64,000 nt of DNA. Origin: Archangium lansingense. GTDB taxonomy: Bacteria; Myxococcota; Myxococcia; Myxococcales; Myxococcaceae. Every line of letters begins with the position of its first letter. Within the stretch, counting starts at the first letter, position 1. The DNA lies in contig NZ_JAPNKA010000001.1 in the NCBI RefSeq assembly GCF_026626635.1, positions 1,612,001-1,676,000 on the forward strand, read 5' to 3'. This document shows positions 8,183 to 16,285 of the stretch, one piece after another. The notes under the pieces were generated by a model. That model had not been told where the DNA came from and did no database searches. It was given only the letters and a program-made list of their open reading frames with translations. The translations under genes and the position numbers were made by a program.

Positions 8183-9408
8183 ATGAGGAAGGAGCCCTGG
8201 ACCTCGGCTCCCTCGGCGAGCAGGGCAGCCGTCCGGTCCAGCCGCTCGCGGCTGAGGTGGGTGAGCGCGCGGCGCACCTCGGGGTGAGGGAGCACCCGCT
8301 CCTTGACGGTCTCCTGGTCGAGCACCAGCAGCAGGCACGAGGTGGCGGCGCGCACGGTGGCGGTGATGCGCAGATCCAACAGCAGGGAGATCTCCCCGAA
8401 GAGGGCGCCCTCGGTCATGTCCGGGTAGGGACGCTCACCGCCCTCGGGATCCTGGTGCACCACGGAGCAGCGCCCGCGCAGCAGGAGGTAGAGCGCGTGG
8501 CTGCGCTGGCCCTGCTGGAGCAGCACGGTGCCTGGCTCTACGGCGCGTGTCTGGAAGCGCTGGGCAATGGCGCGCTTCTGCTCCTCGGGGAGCGGCCGGA
8601 AGATGGGGCTGGACTTGAGCAGGTTGTCCAGCAGCCGGTCCTTGTAGAACTGCTGCACCGCCAGCTCGAAGGAGGGGAAGCGGGCGCCGAGCTGCGCGAG
8701 CATCTCCCGCGTCACCTCCAGCAGGGTGCAGTCCCGGGTGGCGATGACACTGGCCACGCGCGGGGCATCCGAGATGAGCCCCATCTCGCCGAAGAAGGAG
8801 CCCTCTGTCAGCTCGGCCAGCGTGCGCGGCGGGGCGTTGTCGGGCGCGTGCACCACGCGCACCGTGCCCTGGACGAGGATGAACATGGAGCTGCCCCGCT
8901 CCCCCTCGGTGATGATGTGCTCGCCACCGCGCACGCGGCGCATCTCCAGCAGCCCGAGCAGCGCGAGGAACACGTCCCGGGGCAGCTTGGAGAACAGGGG
9001 CGTGGGGGGCAGCGACTTCTCCTCGGTGCCGGACTCGGGAGCACCGGGGTGCTGGCGCTCCTCGGCGCTCTGCATGGCGATCAGACTGGCCAGGTTCTCC
9101 TGGGTCTCCTCGTGATGCGGGTCGATGGCGAGGATGAGCTTGCAGGCGGCGATGGCGTGGATGGTGCTGCCCTCGGCGGCGTAGCGGATGGCGAGGTAGT
9201 GGAACTCGCGGACGGCCTCCTGCCGGTGCCCGAGCTGAGCGAGGAGCTCGGCCACCTTGAGGCGGGCGGCGGAGTCATGGGGGGTGAGCTCCACCACCTT
9301 GCGGTAGTCGGCGAGTGCCTCTTCAGGCCTGCCTTGGAGGATGTTGGCGGCGGCGCTGTCCTTGTATTGCCGGATCAGTTGCTGGGCTTCAGCGGGGGGG
9401 ATCGCCAC
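8179..9408 (-). CDS. TPR protein with two cyclic-nucleotide-binding domains
   Basis: A 409-residue cytoplasmic protein. Residues 5-110 hold about three TPR-like repeats (ANILQGRPEEALADYRKVVEL, LAQLGHRQEAVREFHYLA). Two CRP-type cyclic-nucleotide-binding domains follow: the first around residues 145-255 (GGEHIITEGERGSSMFILVQG, GSFFGEMGLI, PRVASVIA) and the second around 285-390 (PGTVLLQQGQRSHALYLLLRG, GALFGEISLL). Each has the phosphate-binding-cassette glycine/glutamate pattern, although the Arg after the Glu is not in its canonical place. There is no DNA-binding helix, so it is a sensor or scaffold rather than a CRP regulator. The start is a GTG with GGAGG upstream. Confidence 0.8.
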   Translation of the reverse strand: MAIPPAEAQQLIRQYKDSAAANILQGRPEEALADYRKVVELTPHDSAARLKVAELLAQLGHRQEAVREFHYLAIRYAAEGSTIHAIAACKLILAIDPHHEETQENLASLIAMQSAEERQHPGAPESGTEEKSLPPTPLFSKLPRDVFLALLGLLEMRRVRGGEHIITEGERGSSMFILVQGTVRVVHAPDNAPPRTLAELTEGSFFGEMGLISDAPRVASVIATRDCTLLEVTREMLAQLGARFPSFELAVQQFYKDRLLDNLLKSSPIFRPLPEEQKRAIAQRFQTRAVEPGTVLLQQGQRSHALYLLLRGRCSVVHQDPEGGERPYPDMTEGALFGEISLLLDLRITATVRAATSCLLLVLDQETVKERVLPHPEVRRALTHLSRERLDRTAALLAEGAEVQGSFLI

Positions 9409-9606
9409 GGGTGCCTCCAGACGGGTGCTACGGACGGCAAATCGGGGGGGCGCCGTCCGGGGCCGCATGATTGACGAGATGGAGGGCCGGGTAAAGTCAC
9501 AGAGGGTGTGCTGTGCTCCGTGGTGCTGAACGCATGACCTGCTGGGTTATGCTGCGAGCACGAGTCCGGTTCCGGGTGCCGTCTCACCACTGAAGGAGGG
9601 CGCTTC

Positions 9607-9846
9607 ATGCGTTGGCCGTTCGTGCTGGGTATCGCGCTGCTCACGGGATTTCTGGGGACGGGGTGTCCGGAGGTCTATGGAAAGAGGGGTTCCCTGGACG
9701 ACGCGATGGCCGAGGACATGGAGGAGCAGCAGGACGAGCGGCGGCGGGAGTCGGGAAAGGATGTTCCGTGTCGCGGTCACAAGCGGCGGGTCTGGGAATG
9801 CGACGATGAGAATCGGCCAGAGACGTGTGACTGGAAGTGCCGATGA
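9607..9846 (+). CDS. small Cys-containing lipoprotein
   Basis: A 79-residue protein with a strong GAAGGAGG ribosome binding site. The signal peptide ends in a lipobox-like LGTGC at about residue 20, then PEVYGKRGSLDDAMAEDMEEQQ and a short Cys-bearing tail (VPCRGHKRRVWECDD, ETCDWKCR). The four tail cysteines suggest disulfides in the periplasm or at the surface. The stop overlaps the start of the next gene by four bases (ATGA), indicating translational coupling. Family not recognised. Confidence 0.65.
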   Translation: MRWPFVLGIALLTGFLGTGCPEVYGKRGSLDDAMAEDMEEQQDERRRESGKDVPCRGHKRRVWECDDENRPETCDWKCR

Positions 9847-10733
9847 AGCGGCGTACGATTCTGGGCGTCATCGTGGGCTTTCTGCTCCCGCTGCCGTTCA
9901 TGTTCGATCATTGCGGAGCTTGGTTGCAGAAGCACCAGACACAGGTCCGCACCCCACGAGGCGCGAAGCTCGTTCCCATCCTCGCTGGAGATGAAAGACG
10001 CGCACTCCTGACCTACGGACGTTCCTGCCGGGAGCCGAAGGACTGCGATCCTCCGCTGGCATGCCTGGCCCTCGCTCCTGGAGGGGACCGCGTCTGTGCC
10101 GACAGCTCGTGCATGACGGACCTGCAATGCAAACAGGGGTTCACCTGCCGGACCCGGCAGGCACCAGGAAATGGCCCTTTGGTGCGCCGGTGTGTCCTCA
10201 TCGGGGTTCGAAAGGAAGGGCAGCCCTGTTTTGACAATGCCAGAGAAAAGGAAGCCGCCTGTGAACGAGGGCTGCTGTGCGGTGGTGGTTCTTGCGGCCG
10301 TCCCTGCCAGTTGGAGGTGCCTTCGAGCTGCCCCGAGGGGTTCGTTTGCCGGGCAGGTCCGGAGGCTCCTTCCTGTCAGCCGTTCTGCAAGGGCGGAGAT
10401 TGTCCCGCAGGACAGGAATGCATGAGGGCCGGCACCGATGATGCCGAGTGCATGGCCGTCATCGGCGAGAACTGCCAGCGGCAACCCTGCTCCGAAGGGC
10501 AGCAATGCAAGATCCTCAGCTACACGCCCGGAACGGAAGTGTGGAGCGCCACCATGGAGTGCGTGACCCCCTGTGACCAAAAGCACCCATGTTCCGATGG
10601 TTCCACATGTTTCCTGGGCGGATGCCGACGGGAGTGTGGACCGGACGCGGAAGACGTCTGCGGCCCAGGTCGGCAATGTTCCGAGTATGTGCCCAAGCGT
10701 CTCTGGCTTTGCGAGCCGGCTACCGGCACGTGA
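9843..10733 (+). CDS. exported Cys-rich protein
   Basis: A 296-residue protein starting at the ATG that overlaps the previous stop. An N-terminal hydrophobic segment (ILGVIVGFLLPLPFMF) acts as signal or anchor. The rest contains about 28 cysteines in short units such as SCREPKDCDPPLAC, CMTDLQCKQGFTC, CPEGFVC, CSEGQQC and CSDGSTC, the style of the disulfide-rich surface proteins common in myxobacteria. No enzymatic motif is seen. It is likely to be a disulfide-stabilised extracytoplasmic protein, coupled to the small lipoprotein before it. It could be a surface adhesin or sensor, but that is a guess. Confidence 0.7.
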   Translation: MKRRTILGVIVGFLLPLPFMFDHCGAWLQKHQTQVRTPRGAKLVPILAGDERRALLTYGRSCREPKDCDPPLACLALAPGGDRVCADSSCMTDLQCKQGFTCRTRQAPGNGPLVRRCVLIGVRKEGQPCFDNAREKEAACERGLLCGGGSCGRPCQLEVPSSCPEGFVCRAGPEAPSCQPFCKGGDCPAGQECMRAGTDDAECMAVIGENCQRQPCSEGQQCKILSYTPGTEVWSATMECVTPCDQKHPCSDGSTCFLGGCRRECGPDAEDVCGPGRQCSEYVPKRLWLCEPATGT

Positions 10734-10825
10734 TGCGACCTCCGGATTCCAAGGGGATGTAGGGTCGCGAATCAACCTGGGAAGTTGCTGCCCGGAATCC
10801 GCTTCTTGAGGTAGTATCCTCTCGC

Positions 10826-11185
10826 ATGGATGACAACGGCAGGTTGAAGCACGTGCTGGGTAGTGCGCTCCTGGTTGCACGGGAGCGCTCGGGGCTCACG
10901 CAGGCCGAGGTCGCCTCGCAGGTGGGTATTGCCTCGGCCGTCTACGGCCGCATCGAGCGCGGGCAGATGCTCCCCAGCCTGCCCACGCTGTGCCGGCTGT
11001 GCGTGACCCTGAAGGCCTCCTCGGATGTGCTCTTGGGCCTCGATGCGGCGGAGCGGGAAGCCATCTCCTCCGAGCCCATCCTGGATGCACCGCCCGAGCT
11101 GCAACGCCTCGCGGCTCTCGTGCGCACGCTCTCCCCCGCCGCGCTCCGCACCCTCACGGCCGTCGTCGCCGCCGTGAGCAGATAG
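10826..11185 (+). CDS. XRE-family helix-turn-helix regulator
   Basis: A 119-residue protein whose first 65 residues form a Cro/CI-type helix-turn-helix: LGSALLVARERSGLTQAEVASQVGIASAVYGRIERGQMLPSLPTLCRLCVTL. The second part (residues 75-119) is helical, ending in RLAALVRTLSPAALRTLTAVVAAV, possibly for dimerisation. A TAGTAT hexamer lies nine bases before the ATG, so the transcript may be nearly leaderless; no good -35 element at 17 bp was found. It is probably an autonomous transcription regulator; its target is not evident from the neighbours. Confidence 0.85.
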   Translation: MDDNGRLKHVLGSALLVARERSGLTQAEVASQVGIASAVYGRIERGQMLPSLPTLCRLCVTLKASSDVLLGLDAAEREAISSEPILDAPPELQRLAALVRTLSPAALRTLTAVVAAVSR

Positions 11186-11201
11186 AGGCTCGCGCCGCTG
11201 C

Positions 11202-11618
11202 TCACCCCCGGCGCCGCATGGCGAGGTAGCGCGCCAGGGGACCCCAGTACATGGTGCGCCAGTCCTCGTCGAGCCACGCGTAGCCGTCCGCCGGCACCCC
11301 CATCTGCGTGAAGATGAGGCGCGTGCCCCTTCCCATGGGTGCCAGGTCGAACGTGGCGACGGAGTAATGGTGCTCGGGCCAGTCCCGGTGCCTCCAGGCC
11401 TGCACGATTCGGCGCCCAGGCACCAGCACCAGCGTGTAGCCGCTGTTGCGTCCTCCGCAGGTGGCGAAGGCTCCGCCCTCGCGCGCGTCGATCTCCGCGT
11501 CCAGCCCCGTGAAGGCGGCGTGCTGCTGGGCATCCATCAACGCCGTGTAGACGGCCTCCGGCGGACCGGATAGCTCCACCGTTTGCTGCACGGGGCGGAC
11601 CTCGAGAGTCTGGCTCAT
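11202..11618 (-). CDS. SRPBCC/AHSA1-like domain protein
   Basis: A 138-residue single-domain protein of the START/Bet v1 (AHSA1-like) fold. It shows VEPRPVQQTVELSGPPEAVYTALMD-like entry (here VQQTVELSGPPEAVYTALMD), then HAAFTGLDAEIDAREGGAF, GRRIVQAWRHRDWPEHHYS, FDLAPMGRGTRLIFTQMGVP and a C-terminal helix with W (WLDEDWRTMYWGPL). The 'W..W......Y' ending is typical of the activator-of-Hsp90-like branch. Such proteins bind hydrophobic ligands or act as stress proteins. It is convergent with the XRE gene, with a gap of about 16 bp. Confidence 0.85.
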   Translation of the reverse strand: MSQTLEVRPVQQTVELSGPPEAVYTALMDAQQHAAFTGLDAEIDAREGGAFATCGGRNSGYTLVLVPGRRIVQAWRHRDWPEHHYSVATFDLAPMGRGTRLIFTQMGVPADGYAWLDEDWRTMYWGPLARYLAMRRRG

Positions 11619-11676
11619 GACTGCCCGCTTAAGAGCCTATTTCGGAGAAGATGCCAAGCACCCTCCCATCGTCCGT

Positions 11677-12696
11677 TCAGCGGGCCGCAGTGGAAGCGGG
11701 CGGGGGCGCCGCGAGCGCCCCGACGGCACACTGGACGCCCTGCACCACCCTGGCCATGCGCTCGTAGTCCAGCGTGTCCCAGGTGTCCTGGGGCGTGTGG
11801 TAGTGCGGATTGCGGAAGAGGGCGGTGTCGGTGACCATCACCGCGGAGTAGCCCTCGTCCCAGAAGCTCGCATGGTCGGAGAAGTCCACACCCTTGAGGG
11901 CACGGGGCGCGGCGAGTGACTCGGAGAGCAGGCCGCCCGTGGCACCCAGGGTCTGGTGCACGGCGTCCACCAGCGCGCGCTCGTCGGTGCGGCCCACCAC
12001 GGCGATGAAGTGGCCCTGCGTGGGGTAGCGCAGCCGCAGCGAGGTCACCGGGTAGCGCTGGCTGTCGGGGGCCTCGGAGAAGTAGCCAATGCTCTCCAGG
12101 GAGATCATCGCGCGCACCTTCACGCCCTGCTCGCGCAGCCCCCGTGCGTGCACCTTGCTGCCCATGGTGCTCCGGCGGAAGTGGGGCGGCTCTTCCAGGG
12201 TATAGCCCACGAGGTCCACCCGCATGGGGGGAGGGTGCTTGCCCAGCAGCGCCGCGAGCTCCAACAGGCCGGCCACTCCGCTGGCGTTGTCGTCCGCGCC
12301 GGGTGCGCCTTGCGCCGCGTCGTAGTGCGCGCCGATGACGAGCCGCTCCTCGCTGTCCGGGCCGAAGGTGGCGATGACGTTGCGGTAGCTCGCGCCCCCC
12401 GTCGAGTACGGCTCCGAGCTCACGCGCCCGCCCGCCCGTGCGAGCGCGTCGGCGAGGTAGCCCGCGGTGCGCTCGAGGTTGTCCGGGTGCTGATGGTCTC
12501 TCGGGTGGAAGGTCTCGCTCAGGGTGCGCACGTGCGCCTTCAGCCGCTCGGGGTCCACCTTGCCGGGAGTACAGGGGGGGACCACCGGCTCCGGCGAGGC
12601 CTGCCCCTGCCAGGCCGCCACCGCGCCCATCACACCGAGCCCCATCACCGCGCCGAGCACGAGGGGGCGCCTGCTGGACAGCCACGAAGCGCTCAT
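11677..12696 (-). CDS. M28 family zinc aminopeptidase, exported
   Basis: A 339-residue secreted or membrane-anchored peptidase. An N-terminal hydrophobic segment (LVLGAVMGLGVMGAVAAW) is followed by an M28 catalytic domain with the expected ligands: GAHYDA (His), GADDNASG (bridging Asp), TLEEPP (general-base Glu and ligand Glu), a following region with SLESIGYF, and the last His in HYHTPQDT. It should remove N-terminal residues from peptides outside the cytoplasm. A longer open frame continues upstream but lacks homology-like sequence; the chosen ATG puts the signal anchor at the start. Its upstream neighbour is a divergent peptide deformylase gene. Confidence 0.85.
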   Translation of the reverse strand: MSASWLSSRRPLVLGAVMGLGVMGAVAAWQGQASPEPVVPPCTPGKVDPERLKAHVRTLSETFHPRDHQHPDNLERTAGYLADALARAGGRVSSEPYSTGGASYRNVIATFGPDSEERLVIGAHYDAAQGAPGADDNASGVAGLLELAALLGKHPPPMRVDLVGYTLEEPPHFRRSTMGSKVHARGLREQGVKVRAMISLESIGYFSEAPDSQRYPVTSLRLRYPTQGHFIAVVGRTDERALVDAVHQTLGATGGLLSESLAAPRALKGVDFSDHASFWDEGYSAVMVTDTALFRNPHYHTPQDTWDTLDYERMARVVQGVQCAVGALAAPPPASTAAR

Positions 12697-12820
12697 AGGT
12701 AGGACGAAGCCACGCCGGACGGGGCGTGTCCAGGGGGGCCATGCGGACCTTTCGTCCACGGGTGGGCATGGGACACTCCCGGTGTGCTCGCGCGCTCCGC
12801 TCGGCGTATCCTCATGGGCC

Positions 12821-13423
12821 ATGGTGCTGAAGATTGTCCAGGCCGGAGAGCCGGTGTTGCGCCGGCGTGCGAGAGACCTCACCCCCGAGGAGATGACGAG
12901 TCCCGTGGTGCGTCAGCTCATCTCCCTCATGCGCGAGACCATGCGGGACGCGCCGGGGGTGGGGCTGGCCGCGCCGCAGGTGGGCGTGGACGTGCGGCTC
13001 GCGGTCATCGAGGACAGGGCCGAGTACCAGGCGCCCCTCTCCTCCGAGGAGCTGGCCGCGCGCGAGCGTAAGCCAGTGGACTTCCACGTCATCATCAACC
13101 CGCGCCTCGTGGTGGAGGAGCCGGAGCCAGTGGAGTTCTACGAGGGCTGCCTGAGCGTCAGCGGTTTCTCCGCGCTGGTGCGGCGGGCGCGTGCTGTGCG
13201 CGTGGAGGCCTTCAACGAGAACGGCGAGGCCATCACCCTCCAGGCCCGTGGCTGGTACGCCCGCATCCTCCAGCATGAGATAGACCACCTGGACGGCACG
13301 CTCTACATCGACCGGATGGAGCCGCGCAGCTTCTCCACCCTGGAGAACCACCGCCGCCACTGGGCCATGCGCCAGGTGGCCGAGGTGCGCCAGGTGCTCG
13401 GCCTGCCCGAGCGACAGGGCTGA
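12821..13423 (+). CDS. def: peptide deformylase
   Basis: A 200-residue peptide deformylase with all three signature motifs: GVGLAAPQ (motif 1), EGCLS (motif 2, metal-binding Cys) and HEIDHLDG (motif 3, two His ligands and the catalytic Glu). It removes the formyl group from the initiator methionine of new proteins. An insertion between motifs 1 and 2 (AEYQAPLSSEELAARERKPVDF) makes it longer than the Escherichia coli enzyme. The start MVLKIVQAGEPVLRRRA matches the family N-terminus; the longer open frame upstream is not coding. No fmt gene is adjacent, so this may be one of several copies, as is common in myxobacteria. Confidence 0.93.
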   Translation: MVLKIVQAGEPVLRRRARDLTPEEMTSPVVRQLISLMRETMRDAPGVGLAAPQVGVDVRLAVIEDRAEYQAPLSSEELAARERKPVDFHVIINPRLVVEEPEPVEFYEGCLSVSGFSALVRRARAVRVEAFNENGEAITLQARGWYARILQHEIDHLDGTLYIDRMEPRSFSTLENHRRHWAMRQVAEVRQVLGLPERQG

Positions 13424-13561
13424 GCCTGGTTGTGGGGCGATGAAGGCGTGCACGGGCCAACATGAGAAGCCTCGGGAGGGCTGCGTCGTGTCAGAGTGCC
13501 GGGTAGCCTGGAGGTGATGCTTCAGTGGTCCGGCATGGTGCCCGACCGCCGCGAGTCGTGC

Positions 13562-14797
13562 ATGCGTGCTCCTGTCTTGTCGGTGTTGCTGCTCACGGCG
13601 GTGGCCTGTGGCGAGGACTCCCTGGAGTTGCTCCAGGAGGAGGCCTCGGACTGTCCCGAGGCGCCCGCGATGCGGCTCGGCGCGGCGCCCTCCGCAGCGG
13701 TGGTGCTCAACGCCTACTACCTCCAGGAGGAGGCCACGAGGGACCTGCGGCGAGGCCGCACTGAGTCGCCCGTCGTGGAGGAGACGCTCGCCAAGGCCTC
13801 GGCACTCGGAGCCCATGCTGTGCGCACCACCGGCTACAACGACGCAGCCGACAAGCGCGGAGACTCCGCCATGCAGGTGGCGCCGCTGGAGTATGACGAG
13901 GTGGCCTTGCGCGGGCTGGACCTGGTGCTCACCCGCGCCGCCGCGTACGGCGTGAAGCTCATCCTGCCGCTGGGCAACTACTGGGATGCCTATGGTGGCG
14001 CCCGGCGCTACGTGGAGTGGGCTGGGCTGCCCTCGCCCGTGGAGGGGGACCCGCGCTTCTTCACCGAGCGTGCCGTCATCGACCACTACAAGGCGCACGT
14101 GGCCCGGCTGCTCTCGCGTGAGAACACCTTCGACGGGCTGCGCTACGGCGAGCACCCGGCCGTGCTGGCGTGGGAGCTGCTCAACGAGCCGCGCGGCAAG
14201 GGGCTGGACACGGACGGCGTGGCGATGCGCGCCTGGGTGGACGAGGTGGCCGCGGTGGTGAAGCAGTACGCGCCCGGGCACCTGGTGGGCACGGGCGAGG
14301 AGGGTTTCGACACCTCGCTGGCGGGCTATGACGAGCTCTTCTGGCGCAGCGCGGCCTCCTCCCCCTTCTTCGAGGGGGGCAGCAGCTTCCGTCGCAATAC
14401 GGCCTCGCCCTTCATCGACTTCGCCAGCGTGCACTTCTACCCGGAGGCCTACGGGGTGAAGCAGGAGGAGATGGCCCGCGCGGGGGCACACTGGTTCTTC
14501 GAGCACGCTGCCATCGCTCGGGACGTGGGCAAACCCTTGTTCATTGGCGAGTTCGCCCTGCGCAACCAGGAGGGCTTCTCCCTGGACGAGCGGCGCGCCA
14601 TGTACCGCGGCTGGTTTCGCTGTGCGTGGCGCACTGGCGCGGGTGCCAGCGGCCCGTGGATGTTCGCCAACGATGCGCGGCCGGACGATTGGGACGAGTT
14701 TACCTTCTATTACCGTGACGGCACCGTCCCGGCGGATTCCCGCAATCGCTATGCGGACCTTGTCGTTGAATCCGCGGCGCTCTCCGGCACGCGTTGA
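13562..14797 (+). CDS. glycoside hydrolase family 5-like lipoprotein (endo-mannanase type)
   Basis: A 411-residue lipoprotein: signal MRAPVLSVLLLTAVAC with the lipobox Cys at residue 16, then a TIM-barrel hydrolase. Recognisable elements are LGAHAVRTTGYND, YGVKLILPLGNYWDAYGG, PAVLAWELLNEPRG (acid/base Glu), IDFASVHFYPEAYG and KPLFIGEFALR (nucleophile Glu). The set and spacing fit GH5 endo-beta-1,4-mannanases (subfamily GH5_7-like), enzymes that cut mannan backbones. The start was placed to give a standard signal; two upstream ATGs are possible. Both catalytic glutamates are present, so activity is plausible at the cell surface. Confidence 0.8.
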   Translation: MRAPVLSVLLLTAVACGEDSLELLQEEASDCPEAPAMRLGAAPSAAVVLNAYYLQEEATRDLRRGRTESPVVEETLAKASALGAHAVRTTGYNDAADKRGDSAMQVAPLEYDEVALRGLDLVLTRAAAYGVKLILPLGNYWDAYGGARRYVEWAGLPSPVEGDPRFFTERAVIDHYKAHVARLLSRENTFDGLRYGEHPAVLAWELLNEPRGKGLDTDGVAMRAWVDEVAAVVKQYAPGHLVGTGEEGFDTSLAGYDELFWRSAASSPFFEGGSSFRRNTASPFIDFASVHFYPEAYGVKQEEMARAGAHWFFEHAAIARDVGKPLFIGEFALRNQEGFSLDERRAMYRGWFRCAWRTGAGASGPWMFANDARPDDWDEFTFYYRDGTVPADSRNRYADLVVESAALSGTR

Positions 14798-14865
14798 GCT
14801 GTCTTTCCTCGCGGCTTCCCTCAAAGAAAACCACATCCCCAGCTGAATTCGTTTTGGATTGGGGT

Positions 14866-14901
14866 TGTCAGGAAAGGCTGGGATGACCAGTTTTCCTGAC
14901 A
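14866..14901. promoter_or_regulatory. perfect 10-bp inverted repeat, possible operator or 5'-UTR hairpin
   Basis: TGTCAGGAAA is matched 16 bases later by its exact complement TTTCCTGACA. An inner CTGG/CCAG pair extends the structure to a nearly continuous hairpin with a 5-base loop. It ends 13 bases before the start codon of the secreted hydrolase gene and abuts its G-rich ribosome binding region. It could be a repressor site or an RNA hairpin affecting initiation. It is less likely to be a terminator for the gene before, because no T-run follows directly. Confidence 0.5.
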
Positions 14902-14914
14902 GGGGGGATTTTTC

Positions 14915-16273
14915 ATGAGGAAGGACCGCCGTATGAGGATCTCGAGCAGGGTGGCCGCGTGGCTGTGTATCGGTGCGCTGGGTGTCGGAGCGCAGGCACG
15001 CGCCGGGGACGAGGGGGGGGAGCGCGCGTCCATGGCCACGGAGAACCTCGAGGAGCCGTGGAGCGACGGGGTCACCAGCGAGTCCTTCACGCTGGGGAAC
15101 GTCGAGCGCCGGCAGGTGTTCGAGAACGTCTTCGAATACAGCTACCGCGTGCGGGTGGGGCTCGGCTCCTACGACGTCATCACCCTCCACCGGGTGGTGC
15201 GCGAGGCGGGCCCGTGGTCGCCGATGCGCACGGCGAAGTCGGTGTTCCTGGTGCATGGAGATGCCCTGGGCTTCCGGGGTGCGTTCCTCTCCAGCGCCGC
15301 GAGCCAGGCGGTGTCGCCGGGTCAGTCCATGGCCGTCTTCCTCGCGCAGCAGGGGGTGGATGTGTGGGGCATCGACCTGCGCTGGGTGCACGTCCCGAGC
15401 GGAACCACCGACTTCTCCTTCATGAAGGACTGGAACCTGGGTCTGCATGCCCGGGACGTTGGCACCGGGCTGGCCCTGGCGCGTGGGGTGCGTACCCTCA
15501 CCGGCAACGGAGCCGGGCGGATGGTGCTGCTGGGTTGGAGCCGGGGGGCGGCCGTCGCCTATGCGTACCTGAATGCGGAGACGCAGCTACCGCAGGCCAA
15601 GCGCCACGTGAGTGGTTTCATCCCCGTGGACATGGCCTACTCCTTCGCGCCCACGGCGACGAAGGAGCGCCAGGCGGCGTGTCAGACCCATGCGGAGTTC
15701 GTCGAGCGTCAGGCCTTGGGGCAGTACGAGGGGGGTCAGCTCGGGCTGCTCCTGAAGGGCCTCGGGTCGCTCGCCATCGACAAGCCGACGGCGCCCTCGG
15801 ACTTTCTCACGGGGGCCACGAACCGGGAGGTGGGGCTCCTTTTCGGCGCGGCGACCTACTTCTTCCAGAAGCCAGTCGTCATTATTGATGACTACCACTG
15901 GGCCGGGGGAGCGTTCAGCGAGGCGGGCCTTCCCACTGGGCTGGCGTGGACGAACGAGCGCTTCTTCTTCGACACGCTCACGCAGACCTCGCCCTACCAG
16001 AGCATTGGCGAGCAGGTGGACACCCTGGCGATGTGGTGCGGAGCGCCCAACGTCCCGTATGACGACCACCTGGGACAGGTGAAGGTGCCGGTGCTGTACG
16101 TGGGCGCCGCGGGGGGGACGGGCGGCCACGGTGTCCACAGCCTCTCCCTGCTGGGGAGCACGGACGTCTCCACCCACCTGGTGCCGGGCTATGGCCATGC
16201 GGACCTGTTCCTGGCGGACGGCGCGAAGGCGGCGGTATGGGCGCGCATCCTCGACTGGGTGCAGCACCACTGA
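14915..16273 (+). CDS. secreted alpha/beta hydrolase
   Basis: A 452-residue exported protein. The signal peptide MRKDRRMRISSRVAAWLCIGALGVGAQARAG is cleaved before an acidic stretch. The hydrolase fold shows SVFLVHGDALGFRGAF, VDVWGIDLRWVHVP, nucleophile elbow GWSRGAAVAYAY, an acid region near VPVLYVGAAGG, and a late His in VPGYGHADLFLAD. The elbow has Trp at the second position and Arg after Ser, an uncommon but allowed form. Substrate unknown. An ATG six codons later is also possible. A strong inverted repeat sits directly upstream and may regulate it. Confidence 0.75.
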   Translation: MRKDRRMRISSRVAAWLCIGALGVGAQARAGDEGGERASMATENLEEPWSDGVTSESFTLGNVERRQVFENVFEYSYRVRVGLGSYDVITLHRVVREAGPWSPMRTAKSVFLVHGDALGFRGAFLSSAASQAVSPGQSMAVFLAQQGVDVWGIDLRWVHVPSGTTDFSFMKDWNLGLHARDVGTGLALARGVRTLTGNGAGRMVLLGWSRGAAVAYAYLNAETQLPQAKRHVSGFIPVDMAYSFAPTATKERQAACQTHAEFVERQALGQYEGGQLGLLLKGLGSLAIDKPTAPSDFLTGATNREVGLLFGAATYFFQKPVVIIDDYHWAGGAFSEAGLPTGLAWTNERFFFDTLTQTSPYQSIGEQVDTLAMWCGAPNVPYDDHLGQVKVPVLYVGAAGGTGGHGVHSLSLLGSTDVSTHLVPGYGHADLFLADGAKAAVWARILDWVQHH

Positions 16274-16285
16274 GGCGCGGCGGGC

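Noticed and set aside
9471..9497. TTGACG and TAAAGT as a sigma-70 promoter for the Cys-rich gene pair
   Set aside because: The spacer is only 15 bp and the transcript would have a leader of about 100 bases; too weak to annotate.
12812..15448. 878-codon minus-strand frame over deformylase and the GH5-like gene
   Set aside because: It spans two intact plus-strand genes and an intergenic hairpin and shows no domain.
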